A program made the translations under genes and the position numbers. Below the pieces are notes generated by a model. It had not been told where the DNA came from. It was given only the letters and a program-made list of their open reading frames with translations, and ran no database searches. Positions 1-5,997 of a stretch of DNA of 9,251 nucleotides are shown in pieces. The DNA is from Candidatus Kuenenia stuttgartensis (lineage in GTDB: Bacteria > Planctomycetota > Planctomycetia > Isosphaerales > Isosphaeraceae): positions 1-9,251 of the forward strand of contig CAMCFM010000130.1 of assembly GCA_945874095.1 (NCBI GenBank). The letters run 5' to 3'. Each line of letters begins with the position of its first letter. Within the stretch, counting starts at the first letter, position 1.

Positions 1-369
1 CGAGCAGAGAATCATCGGCCAGATCAGCGGATTCTCGACCTTCAGGATTTCCGTAATCTTTGCCCTGTCAAGAAATACACCTGCGCCTGGCGATGGAATC
101 GCGGGGCTGGGATTCGGGGCAGGAACTGTGGAAGGTGCTGGTGCAGGAGTGGGGGTCGGCACATTTGACACCGGTGGAGCTGTGGGACCGGCTGGTTTTG
201 TGGTTGGATCAGGACTTCGAGAAGTCGCTGGGGCGGGCGAAGCCACAGGCAACTGGGCCGATTTGACTTCCACCTTGGATTTTTCAGGGGCCTGCGCAAT
301 GGCAGACTGGGTCTGCATCAGACTAATGATTGCAGCGAGAACCGACACCCACCAGTAGCCGCGTGTCAT
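1..369 (-). CDS. MotA/TolQ/ExbB-type proton channel protein, N-terminal part (cut by window edge)
   Basis: An open frame of 123 codons runs from an ATG at 369 leftwards off the window, so only the N-terminus is visible. Residues 1-27 look like a signal peptide (MTRGYWW, a hydrophobic stretch, then SAIAQA as a plausible cleavage site). Residues 41-97 are a low-complexity Pro/Ala/Thr/Ser linker. Residues 100-123 contain LDRAKITEILKVENPLIWPM, which resembles the start of the first membrane helix of MotA/TolQ/ExbB inner-membrane proton channels. Those channels couple proton flow to TonB/TolA-type energy transfer. An AAGGA ribosome site at 377-381 lies 7 bases before the ATG, which supports this start, and a strong promoter lies upstream. 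The opposite-strand reading frames here are shadows. The family call rests on a short C-terminal stretch; the presence of an exported, Pro-rich coding region is much surer. Confidence 0.62.
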   Translation of the reverse strand, partial: MTRGYWWVSVLAAIISLMQTQSAIAQAPEKSKVEVKSAQLPVASPAPATSRSPDPTTKPAGPTAPPVSNVPTPTPAPAPSTVPAPNPSPAIPSPGAGVFLDRAKITEILKVENPLIWPMILCS

Positions 370-482
370 GAGGGAATCCTTCCGCATTTAATGGCCGACA
401 GAGATTCTTTCAGAGAGGCGAGTCAGAGTTCACTGACTTTATCCGAAATCCGGAATCAACCCACCATGAATTTCAAAGATTG

Positions 483-511
483 ATATTAAAAGTGATTCGA
501 GCTCTTGTCAA
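483..511 (-). promoter_or_regulatory. Sigma70-type promoter for the leftward MotA/TolQ/ExbB-type gene
   Basis: Read on the minus strand there is a perfect TTGACA (511-506), a 17-base spacer, and TAATAT (488-483), five of six to the -10 consensus. Transcription would start near 476, giving a leader of roughly 105 bases before the ATG at 369. The site lies in AT-rich intergenic DNA and points at the only leftward protein gene, so the assignment is natural. Whether the housekeeping sigma factor uses it is inferred from the consensus match alone. Confidence 0.6.
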
Positions 512-714
512 TTCAAACGGAATTTAATCGCAAATCTAATGGTCGCAAAACAAGAGAAAACCCCTCAAACAACCCAATCCACCAATAACAACGTAAAATT
601 GCTCAAATCGTGCTTTAAGGATTAGCTGGGGATTAGATCAAGAATAAGTTCTGGTTTTATAAGCAAATTGCGATTAAACCCCAATCACGCTCAGAAGTGG
701 ATTTCTGTTGGCAC

Positions 715-743
715 GGCCCCCCTGACTGGACGGGGTTTTGGCC
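715..743. other. GC-rich bulged hairpin in intergenic DNA
   Basis: GGCC (715-718) can pair with GGCC (740-743), and inside it CCCC (719-722) can pair with GGGG (732-735) around a 9-base loop, leaving TTTT (736-739) as a bulge. It stands out from the AT-rich surroundings. On the plus strand the inner stem is followed by TTTT, a weak terminator-like pattern, but no plus-strand gene lies upstream of it. Function unknown. Confidence 0.3.
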
Positions 744-796
744 TTTCATTCAATACGCGTGTAACATATTACAGAAAAACGATTTGACTCATTCTG

Positions 797-835
797 AAAA
801 ACAAAACCAAAGCCCGCCATGTCAGGGGACATGGC
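797..835 (-). terminator. Possible intrinsic terminator for the leftward tRNA-Ala transcript
   Basis: On the minus strand the perfect 8-bp hairpin at 835-816 is followed, after CGGGC, by a T-rich run (811-797, reading TTTGGTTTTGTTTTT). That resembles a Rho-independent terminator about 190 bases past the 3' end of the last tRNA. The five-base gap between stem and T-run and the position inside a tandem repeat weaken the call. The stem may simply be part of a mobile or structural repeat. Confidence 0.35.
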
Positions 836-923
836 CTACACAACAACCGAAGTTTGCTACATCAGGGACTTGACATACACAATAGCCGAAGTTTGCTCTG
901 TCATGGGAGATCGATTACATGAC
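816..923. repeat. Degenerate tandem repeat, about 39-base unit, 2.5 copies, with internal inverted repeats
   Basis: The block CCGAAGTTTGCT occurs at 847-858 and again at 886-897, a period of 39. Alignment extends back over TACACAA and TCAGGG, so units of about 820-858 and 859-897 share most positions with one single-base indel. A third partial unit (TGTCATGGGAGAT, 899-911) aligns to the start of unit 1. Unit 1 carries a perfect 8-bp inverted repeat with a 4-base loop (816-835). The third unit carries GTCATG/CATGAC arms at 900-905 and 918-923. The decay between copies shows this is an old repeat. Confidence 0.6.
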
Positions 924-1024
924 TTGAAATATATTTTAGAATTATGCATCACCATTGAGCTCTTCCCAAATTCTTACATCAGGCTTCAGAATCAGTTGAG
1001 ATAAAATACTCGAGAAATAAAAAG

Positions 1025-1097
<73 letters not shown>

Positions 1098-1131
1098 ATA
1101 TTTTCAAACATGTCTGACGGACAGTCTTTAG

Positions 1132-1145
1132 GAGATTGTAATCTC
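1132..1145. other. Short inverted repeat in the spacer between the two tRNA genes
   Basis: GAGATT (1132-1137) and AATCTC (1140-1145) form a 6-bp inverted repeat with a 2-base centre in the 64-base spacer. A two-base loop cannot form as drawn, so the outer 5 bp would close a 4-base loop. On the minus strand a TTTTT run follows immediately (1150-1146), so partial termination between the tRNAs or a processing signal is possible. Confidence 0.3.
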
Positions 1146-1161
1146 AAAAAGCCATGTCGAG

Positions 1162-1236
<75 letters not shown>

Positions 1237-1248
1237 CTTGGTAGGATA

Positions 1249-1277
1249 ATCCTAACGTATTCATCGACTACGGTCAA
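1249..1277 (-). promoter_or_regulatory. Candidate promoter of the tRNA-Ala pair
   Basis: On the minus strand TTGACC (1277-1272, five of six to the -35 consensus) is followed by a 17-base spacer and TAGGAT (1254-1249, four of six to the -10 consensus). Transcription would begin about 7 bases before the first tRNA base at 1234, a short leader as is common for tRNA genes. The -10 box lies inside a 13-base near-perfect palindrome (1242-1254, TAGGATAATCCTA on the plus strand), the only obvious operator-like element here. Confidence 0.5.
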
Positions 1278-1334
1278 TCAAAAAACGAGTATTTTCCTAG
1301 CCAATTCAGGTAAATACGGCATAAAGTCCAGACT

Positions 1335-1364
1335 TTGCGACTGTTAAAGCCCAAGGATTCTAAT
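1335..1364 (+). promoter_or_regulatory. Weak candidate promoter for the rightward gene cluster
   Basis: TTGCGA (1335-1340, four of six) lies 18 bases before TCTAAT (1359-1364, five of six to TATAAT). A start near 1371 would leave a leader of about 165 bases to the ATG at 1536. It is the best match I found by eye between the tRNAs and the gene cluster, but such matches arise by chance in AT-rich DNA. Confidence 0.3.
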
Positions 1365-1535
1365 GTTTACAGCGATGTGGATTTTCTGAACATCACAGGC
1401 TCGATTTTGAGCAGAGAGGTTGCAAATGTGCTCAGATTCTGCGAAAAATAGTCGAATTCTCTTATGAGACTGAAGTCAGGTTCAGAGCCTAAATCAGAGT
1501 GGCCCAAGTTTGAAGGCCGAAAGGGTATCGACAAG

Positions 1536-2501
1536 ATGAACGTGACACGGGCTGTGATTACAGCGGCGGGCCGAGGTGCCCGACAATATCCGGCTGCCGA
1601 TACCGTTCAAAAGGCCATGATTCCACTTGTGGATCGAGATGGGGTGACCAAACCTGTCCTCCAGATAATCGCTGAAGAGGCGATGGATTCAGGAGTTGAA
1701 GACATCTGTGTCGTCGCGGCACCGGGCGACGAAGCCATCTATCGGCGTCAGTTTCAGTCCTATGGCGAGATGCTCCGTAAAGGCTTTCCCGATGAAGCCT
1801 GGGCTCACGATCAGGCCGCTCGCATGGAAGAGCTTCAGGACCGACTGACCTTTGCTGTTCAGGCAGAGCCGCTGGGCTACGGCCATGCCGTCTGGTGTGC
1901 CCATGAACGGATCGGCCACGAACCTTTTCTGCTACTATTGGGCGATCACCTCTATATTTCTGCTGAAAAACGCCGATGCGCCCGTCAGGTGATCGACGCC
2001 GCCAAGGCGAAAAACGGCTCCATCTCCGCCGTTCAGCCGACGAGGGAACACCTGATCCATCAGTATGGAACTGTTTCAGGCAAAAGGCTTTCCGATAGCC
2101 CTCATCTGTATGATATTCAGGAGATTGTCGAGAAACCCGATCCCACAACTGCCGAACTGAGGCTGACCGTTACTGGCCTGAGGGCTGGCCATTATCTTTG
2201 TTTTTTCGGAATACACGCGCTTTCGCCAACCATTTTTGACATTCTTGCCCAAATGATGCGTGATGACGTTCGCGATCAGGGCCAGTTTGCTCTCACAACG
2301 GCTCTGAACAAACTCATCAGTCATGAAGCCTATTATGCTTTGGAAACACAGGGGATACGTCATAATCTTGGGGTGAAATATGGGGTCGTGGAAGCTCAGA
2401 TTGCGCTGGCCCTGGCAGGCGAAGGACGTGAGCGGATGCTGGGTATGCTGGTGAACACGTTCGCAAAGCTCGAACAATCGCAATCCACAGAACGCACGTA
2501 A
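1536..2501 (+). CDS. GalU-like sugar-1-phosphate nucleotidyltransferase
   Basis: A 321-residue protein of the GT-A nucleotidyltransferase fold, closest by motif order to GalU (UTP--glucose-1-phosphate uridylyltransferase), which joins a sugar 1-phosphate and a nucleoside triphosphate. The N-terminus (AVITAAGRGARQYPAADTVQ then K26) matches the glycine-rich nucleotide loop and its lysine. QAEPLGYGHAVWCA (residues 109-122) matches the base-binding stretch, GDH (136-138) supplies the metal-binding Asp, and VEKP (198-201) and DQGQFALTTALNKLI resemble the sugar-binding half. The NLGVKYG stretch near the end corresponds to GalU's lysine region. The start is set at 1536 because the family motif begins there and AAGGG (1521-1525) lies 10 bases upstream; ATG 1464 in the same frame would add 24 unrelated residues. 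It is first in the rightward cluster, 64 bases before the fusion gene. UTP and glucose-1-phosphate as substrates are inferred. Confidence 0.85.
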   Translation: MNVTRAVITAAGRGARQYPAADTVQKAMIPLVDRDGVTKPVLQIIAEEAMDSGVEDICVVAAPGDEAIYRRQFQSYGEMLRKGFPDEAWAHDQAARMEELQDRLTFAVQAEPLGYGHAVWCAHERIGHEPFLLLLGDHLYISAEKRRCARQVIDAAKAKNGSISAVQPTREHLIHQYGTVSGKRLSDSPHLYDIQEIVEKPDPTTAELRLTVTGLRAGHYLCFFGIHALSPTIFDILAQMMRDDVRDQGQFALTTALNKLISHEAYYALETQGIRHNLGVKYGVVEAQIALALAGEGRERMLGMLVNTFAKLEQSQSTERT

Positions 2502-2565
2502 ACCCTTCCCTTATTTAACATTAACCGTATGATCAAATGACACAGAAACACAGGCCTGGCCAATC

Positions 2566-5500
2566 ATGAAACCTACCTTGATCGACCTGATCAGCAGTGA
2601 AGATGCTGATATTCGCGACCAGCCGGCTGTCGAACTGGCTCAGTCCATGCCAGTGCCAGAACTCCTGATTCAGCTTAAAGATCTGGAAGAATTCCGGCTC
2701 TCCACTTCCAATCTCTACCACAGAGTACGTGCTGCCGTCATTCAGCATGCCATTTACCGATTCGTCCTGCAGGAGTCGGACAGCCTCCCCAGCGACGGCC
2801 GGATCGACGAACACGCTTATAAAGATTTCTTGAACCGACGATTCGAAGAGTCGATCTCGCAATGGCTTAAACTATCCGATCAAAACGGGTTAGATAGAAC
2901 CACTGCCAGCTGCCTGGCGGCGGCTTATGAACAATCCGCATTTGCAACACTGGCGGATCAAGTGCGCCGATCGGTTCGTCAATGCCCGGGAAATAAGTGG
3001 ATGTTCCGGGTCGGGTCGGCTGAGGAGCATCCCCTAAGGCTCAGCCCATCTCTCCTAAAACGTGATGGAGCAACGGGTTTATACCCTATCATCACCGAGC
3101 GTACGCCCGTTCGTATGGACTTGTCGCACAGCGGATGGTCGGACATCTTCTTCCTGGGAATGGACTACCCGGAAGGCGCCAGGGTGATCAACATTTCAGT
3201 CGATCTAGGCGTTCACGGACGTGACAGCTCGCCTATTCCGCCAATCGAAACCCGGGTCCGGGTGATTGACGAACCGGTTCTGCGACTGAGCAGCGTCGAT
3301 CTTGGCGATACCAAAGATGTGACATCTCTTGATGATCTGTTCAATTTTGGGAACGATTACCTCGGCCTTGTCAAAGCCGGTGTGATCGCCTCTGGACTGG
3401 TTCCCGCATCGCTTGAAGGCAGTGGAGAAAGCCTTGCCGATGTTCTCGCGGCCGTGGTCAGGCCTGGAATGGGCTTGGAAGTCGTCTGTAAAGTCAACGA
3501 TATCCCCAAGGGCTCGCGACTCGCGGTTTCGACCAACCTCCTGGCCTCGATCATCAGCCTGCTCATGCGTGCGACCGGCCAAACCAAGGCCCTGACCGGC
3601 GGACTGACCCCCGAGGAATCGAAAGTGGTTGTGGCCAGAGCCATTTTAGGCGAATGGCTGGGCGGTTCAGGTGGCGGTTGGCAAGACTCTGGCGGCGTCT
3701 TTCCTGGAATCAAAACCATTCAAGGTGCCGTTGCCGAACCTGGCGATCCAGAATGGCAGATCAGTCGCGGCCGACTTCTACCTGACCACAAACTACTTGA
3801 TTCCAGAGAGTTAGGTGAGAAGACTTCCGCAGAGCTTGCCGACAAATTGGCCCGGGGCTTGATCCTGATTCATGGTGGAATGGCCCAGAATGTCGGGCCG
3901 ATCTTAAATATGGTTACGGAAAAATATCTACTGAGAGGCCGAAATGAGTCGGCCGCCCGGCAAGAAAGCCTGGGAATTTTTGAGGAAATCGTCGAATCCA
4001 TTCGTACAGCAGATGTTAAGCGACTTGCTGGCCTGACCGACCGAAACTTTCACGGCCCCTTGAAGACGATGATCCCGTGGGTCTCAAATCGTTACACTGA
4101 AACGATTATTGAACGTATGAAGGCGAAGTACGGAGATCAATTCTGGGGCTTCCTGATGCTGGGCGGAATGTCCGGTGGTGGCATGGGTCTGTTTGTGGAT
4201 CCGGAGATCGGTCCACACATCCGAGGCGAGGTTCTCGAATTGATTCGAACCGCCAAGGCTGAACTTGACGATGCCCTGCCCTTTGCCATGGATCCCGTGG
4301 TTTATGACTTTCAGATCAACCCGCGCGGCACCTGGTCCGAGATCGCGACTGGGCCTGCGGCGATCATGCCTGAAAGCTATCTGCGATTGATCGTATCCAA
4401 ACTTCAGCCCGGCTCTGGTGGAGCCTGGACAGCCACTCGACGCGCCGAAATGTTCCAGTTTGCCACCGGAGTGACCGGCGAACCGAGTCAGATAGATGTC
4501 CTTAAAACCTTGGTAGGACAGATGTTCCCTCTGGACAGGGGCACGGTTCGACCAAACGCTGCAGAGTGGGAACTGGAATCTCGCAGGATTCGAGAGGCGT
4601 ACGGTTTTGACCCGATCCAACACGCCAAAAATCGCGAAGATTTGCTCAGAGGCCGGATCGGGCTGGCTCGCAACAGGCTCCCAAATTCGGTGGAAGTCAC
4701 CGATGTGCGTGACCAAGATGTGATCGACACCCGCAAGTCAAAAACTCCGACTGTAACAGTTTCCTCAAAAGCCACTTACAATCAGGGCCAAGTGGCCGTA
4801 GTCAGTTTGGCGGCAGGAGTGGGCAGTCGGTGGACATCGGGAGCCGGAGTGGTCAAGGCGGTCAACCCATTTGTACCGATGGGGCATCGTCACCGGAGTT
4901 TTCTGGAGATCCACCTGGCCAAGACTCGTCGCGCTCAAAGACTTTCAGGATCAGTAATTCCGCACCTTGTCACCACCAGTTATCTGACCAAATCGGCCGT
5001 GGACCGGCACTGGTCGAACTGGTCTCGCGAATGGTCGGATCTGGCTGTTTATCTTTCTGAAGGCCGGGCGATTGGTCAGCGGTTGATCCCCACACGCCGC
5101 GACCTCCAGTTCCTTTGGGAAGAATCCACTCAGGCATTGCTGGATGAAAACAAGCAAAAGGTACGCGACGCTGGTCGGCGAGCGATTCTGGATTGGGCCA
5201 CAACGACTGGTGAGGCATCGGATTACGTAGACAACATTGCGTCTCAGCGATTCCACCCGCCGGGACACTTTTACGAAATCCCGAACCTGATGACCAGCGG
5301 GACTTTGGGGAAGGTTTTACGAGACCATCCCGACCTCCGCTGGCTGATGATCCACAATATTGACACCTTGGGCGCGACGGTTGATCCAGATATGCTGGCT
5401 CAGGCTGAAAGTTCTGGAGCAGCCGTCTGTTACGAGGTGATCAGCAAGCGGGTGGAGGATCACGGAGGAGGTCTGGCACGTGTGGGAGGTAGGCCGAGGC

Positions 5501-5922
5501 TTCTGGAAGGTCTTGCCCAGCCACGAGAAGAGACCGATTACGACCTGAGGTACTACAACACCCTCACAACCTGGCTGGATCTAGACCGCTGGCTGGCCAT
5601 TCTTGGTCTTTCACGGTCCGACCTGACGGAAAATCGTCAATCACGGATTGAAGAATCGGTACGCGATTTGGCCTCACGCCTACCAGCCTATGTGACGATC
5701 AAAGATGTAAAGCGGCGCTGGGGTTTCGGCCAGGAAGACATTTTTCCAGTGGCCCAACTCGAGCGGATCTGGGGCGACCTGAGCGGCCTGGATGAAGTAG
5801 ACACAGCCTTTCTGGTCGTCGACAGACGCAGGGGCCAACAGTTGAAAGATCCGGCACAACTCGATGGCTGGGCCAACGACGGAAGTTTGGATTACATCGC
5901 CAATCTTTGCGATTTCTCTTGA
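2566..5922 (+). CDS. Fucokinase-like GHMP kinase / UDPGP-type uridylyltransferase fusion protein
   Basis: An 1118-residue protein with two enzyme domains. Residues 1 to about 165 are unassigned and probably helical. From about 175 to 550 lies a GHMP kinase domain of the fucokinase type: PVRMDLSHSGWSD (181-193), a nucleotide loop IPKGSRLAVST (313-323), GGGWQDSGGVFPGIK (369-383), MAQN (439-442) and LGGMSGGGMG (532-541). After a linker of about 175 residues, 740-1118 match UDP-sugar pyrophosphorylases: SLAAGVGSRWTSG (747-759) with K764, HPPGH (897-901), HNIDTLGATVD (930-940), EVISK (957-961) and YYNT (996-999). The protein may phosphorylate a free sugar and then transfer UMP to it in the cytoplasm; there is no signal peptide or membrane segment. 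Oddities are that the kinase loop lacks two of the usual glycines and that the domain order is opposite to FKP. The start has only a weak ribosome site. Substrate unknown. Confidence 0.85.
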   Translation: MKPTLIDLISSEDADIRDQPAVELAQSMPVPELLIQLKDLEEFRLSTSNLYHRVRAAVIQHAIYRFVLQESDSLPSDGRIDEHAYKDFLNRRFEESISQWLKLSDQNGLDRTTASCLAAAYEQSAFATLADQVRRSVRQCPGNKWMFRVGSAEEHPLRLSPSLLKRDGATGLYPIITERTPVRMDLSHSGWSDIFFLGMDYPEGARVINISVDLGVHGRDSSPIPPIETRVRVIDEPVLRLSSVDLGDTKDVTSLDDLFNFGNDYLGLVKAGVIASGLVPASLEGSGESLADVLAAVVRPGMGLEVVCKVNDIPKGSRLAVSTNLLASIISLLMRATGQTKALTGGLTPEESKVVVARAILGEWLGGSGGGWQDSGGVFPGIKTIQGAVAEPGDPEWQISRGRLLPDHKLLDSRELGEKTSAELADKLARGLILIHGGMAQNVGPILNMVTEKYLLRGRNESAARQESLGIFEEIVESIRTADVKRLAGLTDRNFHGPLKTMIPWVSNRYTETIIERMKAKYGDQFWGFLMLGGMSGGGMGLFVDPEIGPHIRGEVLELIRTAKAELDDALPFAMDPVVYDFQINPRGTWSEIATGPAAIMPESYLRLIVSKLQPGSGGAWTATRRAEMFQFATGVTGEPSQIDVLKTLVGQMFPLDRGTVRPNAAEWELESRRIREAYGFDPIQHAKNREDLLRGRIGLARNRLPNSVEVTDVRDQDVIDTRKSKTPTVTVSSKATYNQGQVAVVSLAAGVGSRWTSGAGVVKAVNPFVPMGHRHRSFLEIHLAKTRRAQRLSGSVIPHLVTTSYLTKSAVDRHWSNWSREWSDLAVYLSEGRAIGQRLIPTRRDLQFLWEESTQALLDENKQKVRDAGRRAILDWATTTGEASDYVDNIASQRFHPPGHFYEIPNLMTSGTLGKVLRDHPDLRWLMIHNIDTLGATVDPDMLAQAESSGAAVCYEVISKRVEDHGGGLARVGGRPRLLEGLAQPREETDYDLRYYNTLTTWLDLDRWLAILGLSRSDLTENRQSRIEESVRDLASRLPAYVTIKDVKRRWGFGQEDIFPVAQLERIWGDLSGLDEVDTAFLVVDRRRGQQLKDPAQLDGWANDGSLDYIANLCDFS

Positions 5923-5997
5923 AATCCGTCATAGTGGTGTACGATAGTCTGCATTCAATATCATACGTAACGATGGATTCATCAAGGATCGAAAGAC

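Larger units (their letters stand above)
370..1024. other. AT-rich intergenic region of 655 bases
   Basis: This stretch separates the leftward proton-channel gene from the leftward tRNA pair. It holds the promoter at 483-511, a GC-rich hairpin at 715-743, and a degenerate tandem repeat with a hairpin at 816-923. The parts at 480-700 and 925-1024 are rich in A and T and contain many stop codons. I see no convincing protein gene; the 61-codon frame starting at 819 lies mostly across the repeats and has no ribosome site. Confidence 0.7.

Noticed and set aside
60..358. Plus-strand open frames over the left edge
   Set aside because: They are antisense to a frame with a signal peptide, Pro-rich linker, good ribosome site and strong promoter.
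816..923. Possible CRISPR array
   Set aside because: Only 2.5 decayed copies in direct tandem, no unique spacers between constant repeats, and no cas genes nearby.
819..1004. 61-codon plus-strand open frame in the intergenic repeat region
   Set aside because: It starts inside a hairpin, repeats the 39-base DNA period in its protein (TTEVCYIRDLTYTIAEVCS), and has no ribosome site; it follows from the tandem repeat.
1464..1535. Upstream ATG that would lengthen the GalU-like protein by 24 residues
   Set aside because: No ribosome site before it and the extra residues do not resemble the family N-terminus; kept as an alternative start only.
1558..2148. 196-codon minus-strand open frame
   Set aside because: Lies entirely opposite the GalU-like gene, whose family motifs are clear; the antisense protein is Arg/Pro/Ser-rich with no recognisable domain.
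4084..4716. 210-codon minus-strand open frame
   Set aside because: Antisense to the middle of the fusion gene with no motif or ribosome site; a shadow of that long frame.
2566..5922. Two separate genes accidentally joined
   Set aside because: The frame is continuous across 1118 codons with no internal stop, and the linker is ordered-looking coding sequence, so a true fusion is the simpler reading.
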